A stretch of 64,000 nucleotides of DNA from Brettanomyces bruxellensis (lineage: Eukaryota; Ascomycota; Pichiomycetes; Pichiales; Pichiaceae): the NCBI RefSeq assembly GCF_011074885.1, contig NC_054690.1, positions 3,353,001 to 3,417,000 of the forward strand. The letters are read 5' to 3'. Under the pieces are notes generated by a model. It searched no databases and was not told where the DNA came from. It was given only the letters and a program-made list of their open reading frames with translations. The position numbers were made by a program, and so were the translations under genes. This document shows, piece by piece, positions 9,871 through 20,671 of the stretch (position 1 is the stretch's first letter; every line of letters starts with the position of its first letter).

Positions 9871-10490
9871 CAATAACCAAATTTGTGGATTATATATATA
9901 CTGTCAATTTCCTGTACCTTAAGAAAAGTTGATCTTATACCGTATGTAAGATTTGATAAAAGTATTGACTTTTTTAAGCCCTCAGTGACTTACACTTGCA
10001 GTTGATGACGTGAGGTGTTTGAAGATCTAAAAAAAGTAAAACTAAACAAATGAAATATGAGTGGCCGAAAAAAAAGGGAACAGTTTTTTTTCTTATTAAT
10101 TGAAACAGGCTTGGAGTTACTCTAACAGAAACCGAGAAATATTATCTCCATATTAAGGCAGAATTTTATATTTTAATTACCTGTGATGTGCTTTTAACCA
10201 GAACAAAAATATCCTTACGGGTACGAATTGTGCTAAAATTGCAGGTGATATTAATAATTGTGTATCGAAGTAAAAGAATGAACACATGCGTGCATTCCCA
10301 TTCCTTTTTTGTCCACTACTACTCTACACCACTCCTTTTTATTTTATATATATATATTTTTTTTCGTTAATTTTTGTTGTTGTTCGGAACACAATTCTAA
10401 ACACCATATATTTAAACATAAGGTAGTCTAATCATTTTGAACCATATTACATTACGAGTTTACAAATATTGATAAAAACTTTCTATCAAG
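9871..10490. other. Divergent promoter region CHS5/NUP84
   Basis: 620 AT-rich bases with several short T and A runs. No RNA gene, no credible open frame and no repeat recognised. Confidence 0.5.
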
Positions 10491-12826
10491 ATGGTCTCAT
10501 CTACAGATGAGGTCCTGGAAACAAATGCAGGAAGCGACAAGGCTTTGAATCCGATCGATGACGTGCAAACAGATTTTTCAAAAATACTTCAAGATTTCAG
10601 AATTAATTTCGGTGGAAATGATCTTAAAAGCGTGGTGGCTGGATTTAAACATGTATGCTATGAGAATATTTTGAGGATTGAAAGTGATGATACAGTAAAA
10701 ATAGATGATTCTGCACTCGAAAATTGGGTCTTGGAAGCTAGATTGTGGACGCTATTAGAATCGCTATTGGACGTCAAATTTATGAAAGACTTATCAAATA
10801 AAGAACAAGTTGGAATGTCAAATAAAGGAATGCTATCTACGTACACATCAAACACAGTTCTTTTGGATAGAATATTAGAGGAGAAGAGTGATCTTTTTGA
10901 ATTGTTTACTATATACAAGGCACTACTAGAGAGCAGCAACTTGGACATTAAAACCTATCCGGACACTAATATTGACAACATACAGGCTTCAAAGTGGTTG
11001 AATTCAAAGTTGGAAATACAGTCAGGTAGAGGCTCCAAGCAATCTATCTGCGAGCTTGATGCTGACGCTGCGACTAGATCTGGTAAGAAATTGTCACCAA
11101 AGGATATTGAAATGGATGAAGCTTTTTTTAGCAGAGCTTTTAGATTGTTGCTATGTGGTGATTTAGAAAACCTAACAAAACTTAGCAGAGAGACGGGAAA
11201 CCAGAATTTTGCATTGATAGGGTGCGGACTACGTGAATATGTCAATCCTGCTGTTGATCTTATTGATACTTCGTCGAAGCCAATGGGGATTAAACACAAG
11301 CTTCTTTGGAGACGCACAGTTTATAATTTAATTAAAAGCAGTCACTCCAAGGCTGAACGGGCTTGCTATGGTTATTTGTGTGGTGACTTTGAATCCTCGT
11401 CTGCATTGGTACATTCTTGGGATGACAAACTTCTTGTTTATTTGAACAATCTTCTCCAAAGTCGGTTAGACGATGAGCTAATCAAATCATATCAAATCCT
11501 TTCAAAAACGTCCGAGATTAATATATGCTCTTCATTATCAGTACCACCGATGGTTGCAACAAGTATTAAGGATGCATTGAATAAACTTGCGCAGGATTCG
11601 GATGAAAGCACGAGGACCGAAAGTCAACATCCAATCAGAGTTATTATAGGTTCCATTTTATCAGATAATGTACCAAAGCTAATGCAAAGTACAATCCAGC
11701 ATTTAGGCGAATTATCAAGCTCCAAAGATGTGCAAAATAACGATATAGCTAAGGTTCCACATCTTCTCAGAATATTGACACATTTAGCAATAATTTTACA
11801 GCTGATTTATGGCGAAAAGGTTGTTTCAAACTTCAAATACTCTGAAATCATAAGGTCGTATATTATACTTTTGGTTTCTCAGAAAAGATATGATCAAATT
11901 CCACTTTATATTTCGTTCATACCGAATGATGAGATATTGATAGATACATATTCGAACATTCTTTCGTCATTGGATCTGGCGGCTAATCAAAGAGAATTAC
12001 AAATCCGTCTTATGGAACAGTTATATCTTCCAAAAGAAGCTATTTTACGTGCTACAGTGACAAAGTGCTTTGAGCAAACGGAGAAAAATTATCCGGTGGA
12101 TCAAGAAGTGACATTGAATACGGAAGTTACGCACTTGGATAAAAAATTCTATCACTGTATATATTGGTTCTATGACTCAGGCATGTCAACTGATTGTTTA
12201 GAAGCTGTTGTGATGCTCATGCGAAGATTCCTTACGTGCGGAAAGCTACAAGCAGCGGTTGAATTTATGAATACTATAGCATTGCCAAGTGTAATACAGC
12301 ATTATAAGAGGAAAGTGACCATCGTTAAAGAGGATGATACATCAATGAAACAGTATCTTATTCCTAAATCAAAGTTGAGTGAATTGGTTCAATACCAACA
12401 TTTAATAACAGCCTTTGGAACTCTAGATTCCTTTGAGGTTGGTATAAATTTGGAGGGAAATGCAGATGATTTGAAAAAAGTAGTGAAAATGGCGGCAGTC
12501 TTGGATGAATTACTCAAAACTTGGATGTTTGATCTTAGTATGGATGATACTTTGCCCCAAGAGGATCACGAGATGTATTGTGAACTAAGAAGAACTTATA
12601 TTCCAGCGGTCTTTAAACCCTATTCGAACTTCTAGTGAAGTACAGAAGCTTGAGTCAAGACATGCTATACGATCAGGCAATCAATATGATTAACATATTG
12701 GCGGATGAGAATTATAAGTTTTATGAGTTGTTGAATTCAGCGAACCAGCTTAAACCATTTCTACAGAGGTTTTCGGAGGTTAGCAGTATGCTTTACGGAG
12801 AACGGAAGCAAGGTATATACCATTAG
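10491..12826 (+). CDS. NUP84: NUP84 (Nup107 family) nucleoporin, interrupted by a 1-base frameshift near the 3' end
   Basis: Frame 1 (10491-12635) encodes 714 residues with Nup84/Nup107 hallmarks: an acidic N-terminus, LEARLWTLLESLL, and the block WRRTVYNLIKS-AERACYGYLCGDF. This is the Y-complex subunit of the nuclear pore outer ring. The frame ends in an implausible tail at TAG 12633. A second frame continues the homology (TLFELLVKYRSLSQDM, then ADENYKFYELL, to 12826), as in the Nup107 C-terminus. The frames meet at AAACCC, 12615-12620, where one extra A would restore a protein of about 778 residues. No intron signals fit. A homopolymer sequencing error is likeliest; a real truncation is possible. 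Confidence 0.88.
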
Positions 12827-12937
12827 ATTGCGTATAATTGATTTTATATTATAGCATTAATTCTTTTAGGAAAAGATGTTTTTAAAAAGTTACTTTTTTT
12901 TATCACGATAAAAAACTAGTATAGAGTAATTTTCTGT

Positions 12938-14263
12938 TCAGTCAAGGGAAGAAGCCTTATCATATAAGAGATCGATGACGTGTGACATTTGCCCTATAAT
13001 ATCTAAGCTTAGATCATAAGTTTCATCCTTCTTAGGTTCATCATAGACAATCAAGTAACCATTTCCCTGGTCTAATACCCCGTAAAAGACCTTATCCAAA
13101 ATCATGTTGCTCAACTTGGACTCAATTACGTTTTTAGGCAACCCAATTATGGAGCAAATGTGGCTAATTTCGATGCATGAATAAGGTTCAATCAACTTAA
13201 GCAAATTCTGCTCAAACAAAGAGTCATATAAATCAGATAAATGTGATCTGATAATTACATCCTGTGTAAGCTCTTTGTTGTAAGTCTTTAAACAATCTTC
13301 AAGCTCCTTCAACGATCTGTGTGAGTGTGCAACGGAAACTGCTTTCATAGCATCAATTTCTTTATTTCCAACATATTCCGTGCAATTTTTGTTCTTCAAA
13401 ATCTTATTAACTTCATCGATCGATCCCAACATTATTTTGCAAAGAAGCATACATTTTAAAACTCTTATTAAAAGTGCGTCATTCTTCTCCGAAGACTCAT
13501 GGATTTGATAATTCTCAAAAGATTCGTAGAAATATGAATAAGCAGTCTTGAAATCCTTGTCTTCCGCATGTAAAATACCACTCATAAAATCCAGCTCTGC
13601 CTGGATATTACTTGGACAATAAATGGCATTAGCCGACGTTCTTGCCGATGTCAATGAAGCTCTTGCTTTAGCAAAGTTCTTCAACTGGAAATATGTCTTC
13701 GCCTCCAATAACTGAACTTCGACAAGCGAGCTCTTATCATCCAACTTTCTAAATTCTTTAACAAGCTTATTTATAAGGGTCAACGCATTTTGGTGACTTT
13801 TTTTCTTGTAATATAGTCCGGAAAGTCGGACCTGCAACGATTGCCGGAGAAAGGTTCTTTTCTGTTCAATGGCCCATTCAATTGACTCCTTTGTAACCTG
13901 AATGGTTAAATCAGTAGCATTATCAGTCCCCAAATCATCAACAAAATCAATTAAATCTTTAATAACTCTAGTGGTTTTAGATTTGGCAAATGCGTTTTTC
14001 ATGATATCCCTAGCAGAAGAGATCAACTTAAGAAGCTTTTCCGTATTCTTTTGATCATGATAAAGCTGACCCAATTCCATGATCGAATTCTTCTGACACT
14101 CCACAAGCTGTTCATGCTTTGAGACAGATTCCAGTCCTAACGCTTTTGCATTACTGTTGACGATAACCCATAATATGTTTTCGGCCTTGTTAAAATTCCC
14201 ATTTTTAAGAGCCTTACGTGCCTCATCTAGCTGGCCTTGAACTGTTGTATTATTTTCTGACAT
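12938..14263 (-). CDS. RPN6: RPN6, 26S proteasome lid subunit (PCI domain)
   Basis: 441 residues, the usual Rpn6/PSMD11 length (434 in yeast). An alpha-solenoid of TPR-like helices (QLDEARKALKNGNFNKAENILW, SLQVRLSGLYYKKKSHQNAL) leads into a PCI winged-helix domain (about 300-410, EISHICSIIGLPKNVIESKLSNMILDKVFYGVLDQGNGYLIVY), then a C-terminal helix for lid bundling. Rpn6 clamps the lid to the base and core particle. A perfect PACE element lies 200 bases upstream, so control by an Rpn4-like factor is likely. Its stop converges with the end of NUP84 at 111 bases. Confidence 0.97.
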   Translation of the reverse strand: MSENNTTVQGQLDEARKALKNGNFNKAENILWVIVNSNAKALGLESVSKHEQLVECQKNSIMELGQLYHDQKNTEKLLKLISSARDIMKNAFAKSKTTRVIKDLIDFVDDLGTDNATDLTIQVTKESIEWAIEQKRTFLRQSLQVRLSGLYYKKKSHQNALTLINKLVKEFRKLDDKSSLVEVQLLEAKTYFQLKNFAKARASLTSARTSANAIYCPSNIQAELDFMSGILHAEDKDFKTAYSYFYESFENYQIHESSEKNDALLIRVLKCMLLCKIMLGSIDEVNKILKNKNCTEYVGNKEIDAMKAVSVAHSHRSLKELEDCLKTYNKELTQDVIIRSHLSDLYDSLFEQNLLKLIEPYSCIEISHICSIIGLPKNVIESKLSNMILDKVFYGVLDQGNGYLIVYDEPKKDETYDLSLDIIGQMSHVIDLLYDKASSLD

Positions 14264-14792
14264 TTAAGATGTATACTTAACAATATTAATGTGTATTGAT
14301 GGCCTAGCGTTTCCCTCTCTTATACTAGAAGCTTGAGTAGTATAAAAGAAATTAATCAAAACAAATTGCCCATAGAATTCATGTTTTGAAATCGAGAACC
14401 TTGGAAAGCTCGCAAAAAAAATTAGATCTACGAAAAGAGGTAGTGTTGGAAATCGAAGTGTAGGTGGCAAAAATTTCGAACTGTCAAATATTTCAGTCGA
14501 TCGACGATTTTCGGCAGACACGATTTTCACCCTGAATTCAAGCTAAATGAAATGAGAAGTTCTGTCAACAAGCACGATCCGCAATAAAACAGCGTTTATG
14601 CTCATACATTTGCAGCTAAATATGTGACCGAAAACTGCAAATCATGTACAAAATTTCTACTAACCTTGGGGCACATATAAAAGAGAAAATTGAACACGGT
14701 CACCGAGAATAAAAACCAATATAATTAAAATAATAAAGAAGAAGCAAGACGAATCGAAAAATGCAATGTAATAATCTATATAGGCGCAACTA
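14264..14792. other. RPN6 promoter region and permease 3' flank
   Basis: 529 bases. It holds the PACE element (14463-14471). The short open frames inside it have no recognisable content. Confidence 0.5.
14463..14471 (+). promoter_or_regulatory. PACE element GGTGGCAAA (Rpn4 site) upstream of RPN6
   Basis: This is an exact match to the proteasome-associated control element GGTGGCAAA, here on the strand opposite to the gene (the element works in either orientation), 200 bases before the RPN6 ATG. Its placement in front of a proteasome subunit gene makes chance unlikely. Rpn4 occupancy is inference. Confidence 0.8.
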
Positions 14793-16448
14793 TTAAAGAA
14801 TTGTATCCCAGAACTTATCCCAGCGAGACTTTTCTTTGCCATCATCTTCATCCCAGCCTTCCTCGTCAATCGCACGAGCATCGCTATCTATATCAACCAT
14901 ATCCTTCGGTATGAGCCATGGATCATGCCTATACATAGTGAACTGCGATCCAAGCCAAAGCACGAAAAATAAGATTAAGGAGATATAGTTTGCAAAGAAG
15001 TCACTGGCGTTAAAGTCAAAGAAAACGCCGTAGCCTTGAACGAATATAATTATGATCAAGGCAATGAATGTAAACCAACCAAAGAATGGCATACCGATGG
15101 CCTTAAAAGGAAGCGTATCCCTAGAAATATTTCTAGACTTTAGCACCGACATGAAACGAAGATGTGCTCCACAGATAAATATCCAACATATTAAACCAGC
15201 AACAGCAGTAATGTTCACCAACCATCCAAACACAGTTTGACCTCCAGTGGAAACATTCAAGAACGCCAAGCATCCAAAAACGGAAGTAGTAAGCACACCA
15301 ACCCATGGAATTCCAGTCTTGGTAGTCCATTTGTAACACTTTGGAGCAGTTAATCCACCCATAGAGTACAAAATACGAGAACCAATATAAACGTTCGAGT
15401 TACCTGCTGAAATAATCGTGCAAAGCATAACAGCATTGAATATATCTGGTAACACGGGAGTCTTACTTCTCTGAATTGCAATCAAAAATGGAGAAGAAGA
15501 TATGAAGGTGGTGTCATTGGTAAGGTTAGGGTCATTGTATGGAACGAGCATTCCAATGAAAAACAAAGTTAAAATGTAGAAAAGCAAAATACGGATAATA
15601 ACCTTGTTGATAGCCTTAGGAACAGTTTTTCTTGGATTGGCTGACTCACCAGCTGAGATACCAGTTAACTCCACACCTTGATAAGTGAATGCAGCGTTAA
15701 TGAATGAGGAAAGCCATCCCAAAAATCTGTCCGTACCAATGTCCTTCACGTATCCGGCACCTGGGCCCCATGGACCAGGATTTCTCCAGTAACGGAATCC
15801 AACTGCACCTTGTGCACCAGCACCACAAACCATGCAAAAGCAGTATATTATGAATCCTATGATAGCTAAAACTTTGACCAATGCAATCCAGAACTCAATC
15901 TCACCATAGTACCGAACAGGGAAAAAGTTAGCGCCGGTGAGAATGACATAAAATATAAGCATCCAACCCCAATTAGGAACCGCGTCAGTCCAATATTCTA
16001 TAACCTGGGCAACAGCAAAAAGTTCGATAGAGAAAGTAACGGCCCAAGAAAACCAATAACACCAGTTGGTTGCAAAACCAAGGGACCTTGATAGATACTT
16101 AGTATTGAATGTACAGAAAGAACCTGCAATTGGAGTGTGTGTTGCCATTTCACCCAATTCTTGGGTGACAAAATAAGCCAAAACACCAAAGAATATGTAT
16201 GAAATTAAAGCGTTGACAGGACCTGCAATTCTAAGAGGTTCAGACGTACCAATGAAAAGACCACTTCCAATAGTACCACCAATGGCCACCATGGAAACAA
16301 CACGCGAGGAAAGAGCTCTCTTAACTCCTGTTTCATGAACTGTAGTGTCTTGATTCACTGATTTCTCATCCACCTCCACTTCAGTAGATTTATTCATAGA
16401 AGAAGATAGCTTCTCAGAGCTACTCCCATGATCCTTTGTGCTGATCAT
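14793..16448 (-). CDS. CAN1: Basic amino-acid permease, CAN1/LYP1/ALP1 type
   Basis: 551 residues from the ATG at 16448. The frame stays open to 16550, but that hydrophobic extension is not conserved, and Met51 of the long frame is another option. It is a 12-helix APC-superfamily permease. Signatures: VAIGGTIGSGLFIGTSEPL in TM1, FFPVRYYGEIEFW, YCFCMVCGAGAQGAVGFRYWRNPGPWGPG, AFTYQGVELTGISAGESANPRK and the C-terminal DIDSDARAIDEEGWDED-KFWDT, all strongly like Can1/Lyp1. These carry arginine, lysine or both across the plasma membrane. The exact substrate cannot be read from sequence. The acidic, lysine-containing N-terminus (about 45 residues) would suit arrestin-ubiquitin regulation. Confidence 0.9.
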   Translation of the reverse strand: MISTKDHGSSSEKLSSSMNKSTEVEVDEKSVNQDTTVHETGVKRALSSRVVSMVAIGGTIGSGLFIGTSEPLRIAGPVNALISYIFFGVLAYFVTQELGEMATHTPIAGSFCTFNTKYLSRSLGFATNWCYWFSWAVTFSIELFAVAQVIEYWTDAVPNWGWMLIFYVILTGANFFPVRYYGEIEFWIALVKVLAIIGFIIYCFCMVCGAGAQGAVGFRYWRNPGPWGPGAGYVKDIGTDRFLGWLSSFINAAFTYQGVELTGISAGESANPRKTVPKAINKVIIRILLFYILTLFFIGMLVPYNDPNLTNDTTFISSSPFLIAIQRSKTPVLPDIFNAVMLCTIISAGNSNVYIGSRILYSMGGLTAPKCYKWTTKTGIPWVGVLTTSVFGCLAFLNVSTGGQTVFGWLVNITAVAGLICWIFICGAHLRFMSVLKSRNISRDTLPFKAIGMPFFGWFTFIALIIIIFVQGYGVFFDFNASDFFANYISLILFFVLWLGSQFTMYRHDPWLIPKDMVDIDSDARAIDEEGWDEDDGKEKSRWDKFWDTIL

Positions 16449-18156
16449 CTCGTTCGGGAATATAATTGAGGAAATATGTATTTGTTTAAAAGTAACATAT
16501 GAAAGCAGGATAGGTAATGTTTCAGTCTGAATATCGAAGATCAATGTCAATAAAATTCAAGGCTTTTACCCCCTATTTTATATAAAAATTTGAATAGTTA
16601 CTCAATTTTCTTTATCAAACGAGGCCTCATGAACAATTTTTCCGCATTACCTATTCTGTAATCCGAAGGTAGGAAAAGGCGATCTTTTTTTTTGGTTACT
16701 CTTTTCTTTTTTTTTTTTTGGCATTGCCGGACAATTAGTTATTATTATCTATACCGTATTTTACTTTTTTTTTTTTACCCTACACTCCTTTATTATCCTA
16801 TAAGAGTTGGAGAGTTAAAGTATCAACTGTTATTACACTATATATATAGCAATAGTTGTTCAGAAAGTGAAAAAAGAGTGGGGTAGAATTGCGAGATAGA
16901 AGCAAAAGAAATTTCAGTCAGAGCATAAGCGGACTAATCTTCAAATTTCGTTTCGCTATGACTGTAGGGGGTGGGTGGGTGACAATAATTGTACAAATGC
17001 ATATGGACAAATAATAAAAAATGAATTTCATAGATAAAGAAAATTCTTCAGTAGACTAAGCAATGCCGCTTTTGACAGAAGTCAATTTGTACATAGGTAC
17101 AAATAATTCCGGAGCACCTAAGATAAGAAAAGGGTGGGGATATTTCAATACTGAAAGTGAGTGGGCTATACAGAGCGCTTTCATAATTACTGGTTCAAGT
17201 ATATAGGTGGACCAGTGTATGAGCCTTCTGAGTTAAACCTACTGTAGTACCTTTCAGCCTTCCTTTTTTAAAGCCATTTTAACGGCATTTTCTGTTAAAA
17301 GTGAATAATAAGCTATGCATTACTTTTAGAGGACAAACTAGTAGTGCAACTCTCAAATAGCATACAATGTAAAAAAATAAAGTGGATGAAAAAGTTTCCA
17401 AAACTTTTCTCATGTCATTTTACTTCCTTTTAAAAAAATTTAGCCGTGCATTGACCCTGAGGCATCGAAGGCATCACCAAAGTCACAAAGTCAGAAGTAA
17501 GAATTTTTTGCCCTATTTTTGAGGAAGTGCCGATCGCAAATCCTGAATTTTTTTTTATTCCTTCGTTGTTCAGAAAATTTTTTTGCTATATGGACCGTAA
17601 ATAACCGATAAAATGATTTGCTCTTGGTTGGTACAAATGATCTATAAATTAGCCAGACGTATATGCAGTAGTTTATTTATCAGATGTATCTGTGGTGGTA
17701 GTAAGCCATTAGATATCAAATAGTGACATATACGTCCACGAAATGGTTAAGTACCGAAACGACAGGCGGTCAAAAAAGCAGAATAGGAAATACATTGGGA
17801 CTCGGAGGCGTTGAACTTCCGTTAATGGATTCCACCCTCGCTTTCAGTTGTTTTTTACAGAATATTTTTGATAAAAATATAACTATTCCAAAAAACAGAG
17901 GGACACACCGACGAACGCGCCGAAAATTGAAAGATTGAAGGTTCTTCGTTATCTCTTATCTACACACGACATTCAACAATTGCATACGTATCAACATTTG
18001 TTCTATTCATGAACTATGTGACTCCGGATCAATTGTCAATTATTTACACAATGCGACCGAAAGGTCCCGCAATTTGATTTTCTGTTATTATTTTTAGTTC
18101 ATTAATATTCGTTATTGAGCAAGCTCGCTAATTTTGTATTTTCCAGCAGCAGTTCT
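16449..18156. other. Long intergenic region upstream of the permease gene
   Basis: 1.7 kb, more than most promoters here. It holds a TATA-like stretch (about 16574-16588), several T runs, a GATAAG (17122-17127) and other GATA cores suiting nitrogen-regulated permease control. One short open frame (17723-17938) lacks an ATG and recognisable content. No tRNA or LTR seen. Confidence 0.45.
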
Positions 18157-18915
18157 TCAAACTCCGACTTTGGTACTTTTCCAAAGATCTTTGAGCCCCA
18201 TAATACTGGTAACCAATCCAGCTAAGCCGACCGTACCTTCGGTAGCGTCGATAATATTACAACCATTCATTGCAACCAAAGCGTCAAGCGAATTCTTAAT
18301 CAAATCGTTTTGCTCTTTGGCAATATTTAAATCTTCTTTCTCCAACAAATCAACCGTGGCAGTATTCGTACTGATTCCGGCTTCTTTGCCATCTGGTGCA
18401 CTGGAATTTGCAGAAAGCGCCTTTCTCCTGGAATATATGATATGCAGCTTCCTGAGATTGCCCAAAATCGCACCTGTTAATGCGATAAGCCAGCATCTGA
18501 ATCCATAGATTCCTGCGTTTGCGACTAACTTACTCCTGTTTTTTCTGTCATTAATTAGTCCAAGTTGTTTAAACCATTGAACACTGTCAAGGAAGAAATA
18601 TGCTGCAAATCCAACTTGCTTGAGAACATCAAATGCCCGAAGCTTTTTATCCTTTAGTTGGTCATCCAAGACTATGAATAAGCTTCTAAAATGCTTCAAG
18701 AACTTAAGAAACCGTAACGGCTTTCTGCTAATACCAATCAAAAATTGGATCCGCTTGAGACACGCCAATTCAACTAAATCATCTCTTGACTGATAGGCAA
18801 GGAATCTTGTGAGGTATTGCACGGTACGGAGAAGTTTTTCCCTTCCAGCCGTGGTGTCAAGAAAGGCAATAACTCTGCTAATCTCGGGATGGTAAACCAA
18901 TTTCTCGTAAGTCAT
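18157..18915 (-). CDS. PEX11: PEX11, peroxisomal membrane elongation/division protein
   Basis: 252 residues from the ATG at 18915, whose product starts MTYEKLVYHPEISRVIAFLDTTAGREKLLR, the standard Pex11 opening. The longer frame to 18981 adds 22 unconserved residues. The amphipathic helix region (CLKRIQFLIGISRKPLRFLKFLKHF) and C-terminal membrane segments (GFRCWLIALTGAILGNL, GTVGLAGLVTSIMGLKDLWK) match the family. Pex11 remodels peroxisome membranes, drives proliferation on fatty acids and forms a small-metabolite channel. An insertion rich in Ser/Thr/Glu (about 165-195) separates the last two hydrophobic parts. Confidence 0.94.
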   Translation of the reverse strand: MTYEKLVYHPEISRVIAFLDTTAGREKLLRTVQYLTRFLAYQSRDDLVELACLKRIQFLIGISRKPLRFLKFLKHFRSLFIVLDDQLKDKKLRAFDVLKQVGFAAYFFLDSVQWFKQLGLINDRKNRSKLVANAGIYGFRCWLIALTGAILGNLRKLHIIYSRRKALSANSSAPDGKEAGISTNTATVDLLEKEDLNIAKEQNDLIKNSLDALVAMNGCNIIDATEGTVGLAGLVTSIMGLKDLWKSTKVGV

Positions 18916-19405
18916 AATTATCAATAATTTATTCCACGTAACGTGATTTGCTTCAAAGATTGTGTCGTCAACTTTCAGCAAGGAATACCTTTATAAGAAA
19001 CTTGATATCTGTATTGAGAATGTATAAGGAAGGGAAACATCAAGATCCATTTTCACACGGACATCATTTCATTTATTAATTTATTTTTTTTTTTTTGGAA
19101 TTTTTTTATTTTGAGTCTGGGGAATTGGAATGACCCTTTCTTCATCTTTCGCATATGACAATTATTTTTCAGATCTCCTCCGGACTAAACGCGGCAAAAG
19201 TGAAGCCAAGGACAGCAATTTAGAATGTGGGGTAGACGTCATCCCCCTATAGTGTATTTCACATTCGAGATAGAAGTTTTGCTCTACCCCACAGAATTTG
19301 TTGTTATGTTTTGAGTTATTTTCCTTACATTTGATATGTACAAACCTTGAATAACTTAATTCTATGAACATGCATACGGAACGTTGATACAACAATTGGT
19401 TCTAG
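18916..19405. other. Intergenic, PEX11 promoter and MRF1 3' flank
   Basis: 490 bases with T runs near 19084-19117. I looked for an oleate response element (CGG-N15/18-CCG) for PEX11 and did not find a convincing one. Confidence 0.45.
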
Positions 19406-20671
19406 TTAGTCATCTTTTATTGACATCGCAAGTGCTTCTGCCCTTTCATCCACTTCTTTTTTAGACACCTCATCAATGATATCATCGAGTCTTATACCAT
19501 TCATACATCCTTCCAAATCATATAGCGTAAAGTTGCATCGATGATCCGTGACCCGGTTCTGCTGGAAATTGTAAGTTCTTATCTTATCACTTCTATCCAC
19601 TGAGGAAACTTGTCCCATTCTTTCTTTCTCCTCTCTCTCATTTCTTTCTCTCATCTCCTTTTCCGCCAACCGAGCTCGTAGGACCTCAAAGGCTTTCTCT
19701 TTATTCCTGTGCTGAGAACGATCATCCTGAATACGAACCACAATACCTGTTGGAATATGTGTCAACCTCACTGCAGATTCAGTTTTATTAACATGCTGAC
19801 CTCCTGCACCTCCGGCTCTCATAACATCAATTCTAACTTCTCCCGGTTCAAATTTCCTTACATATCTATCTGATTTCATATTTTCAATTTGTGGAAGCAC
19901 CACAACACCAGCTGCTGAGGTCTGAATACGACCTTTAGTTTCTGTCTGTGGAATTCTTTGAACTCTATGAACACCAGCTTCGTGCCTTAAGCGATCATAT
20001 GAGCCCTTGTGATTCACCGCTAGCGTTGCTTCAAGAATACCGTTTCCAGAATCATGTTCTGTCTGTGAAAGAATTTCGTATGGCCAATGATGTAGTTGGC
20101 AATACCTCGTGTACATGTTTAAAAGATCTCCAGTAAATATATCTGCTTCATGACCACCCGCCCCTGGGCGTAATTCTAGAATACAAGCTCGATCAGCAAA
20201 CGGATGAGGTTTCAAAAGTTTTGCTTTTAGCTTGTCTATAGCTTTATTGTATGCTGGTATTACCGTCTTTAGTTCATTCTCAGCTTCCTCCTTTAAAGAG
20301 ATTTCATCATCATCCTTTAGCAATCCTATTAAACCGTTAAAATTTTCCTTCTGCTCCAAATATTCATTGTAAACTCCATCCAAAGCCATCAGAGATGCAT
20401 ATTTTTTAGAATCATCTTCACTGTAATTTTGGCCTGACGATATTTTAGTCTCCAAGACTTTCAACCGCTTCCGGGAATTTTCAGCCTTCGTAATCAATGC
20501 TTGGTGAATTAGTTTTGGCTTCAACTTTTCCATCAAGTCAGCAGTTGCATGCGTATGGATTCCATGCCATACGGAGAACAGTGAAAAATTATTGTCATAT
20601 TTTATGGTATTGCAGGATGGTAATCTTGCGATGGCCCGTCTTCCAAAAAATCTGATGATATTATAAACCAT
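19406..20671 (-). CDS. MRF1: MRF1, mitochondrial peptide chain release factor 1
   Basis: 421 residues (413 in S. cerevisiae). A mitochondrial presequence (MVYNIIRFFGRRAIARL) is followed by the class I release factor layout. The stop-codon-recognition PxT motif is PQT at about 241-243. The peptidyl-hydrolysis GGQ is at 290-292 within MRAGGAGGQHVNKTESAVR. The conserved blocks LELRPGAGGHEA and RSDKIRTYNFQQNRVTDHR are also present. It releases finished proteins at UAA and UAG on mitochondrial ribosomes. Start is the ATG at 20671. It is divergent from TMA17, with 311 bases between. Confidence 0.97.
   Translation of the reverse strand: MVYNIIRFFGRRAIARLPSCNTIKYDNNFSLFSVWHGIHTHATADLMEKLKPKLIHQALITKAENSRKRLKVLETKISSGQNYSEDDSKKYASLMALDGVYNEYLEQKENFNGLIGLLKDDDEISLKEEAENELKTVIPAYNKAIDKLKAKLLKPHPFADRACILELRPGAGGHEADIFTGDLLNMYTRYCQLHHWPYEILSQTEHDSGNGILEATLAVNHKGSYDRLRHEAGVHRVQRIPQTETKGRIQTSAAGVVVLPQIENMKSDRYVRKFEPGEVRIDVMRAGGAGGQHVNKTESAVRLTHIPTGIVVRIQDDRSQHRNKEKAFEVLRARLAEKEMRERNEREEKERMGQVSSVDRSDKIRTYNFQQNRVTDHRCNFTLYDLEGCMNGIRLDDIIDEVSKKEVDERAEALAMSIKDD

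Noticed and set aside
12612..12618. TTTAAAC as a programmed -1 frameshift site in NUP84
   Set aside because: The heptamer is out of phase: the frame reads TTT AAA CCC, and a -1 slip there meets TAA.
12635..12826. Separate 63-residue gene after NUP84
   Set aside because: It begins at a GTG and continues Nup107-family homology in a shifted frame, so it is the true 3' end of NUP84.
17723..17938. 71-codon frame upstream of PEX11
   Set aside because: GTG start, no recognisable domain, no splice signals that would join it to a neighbour.
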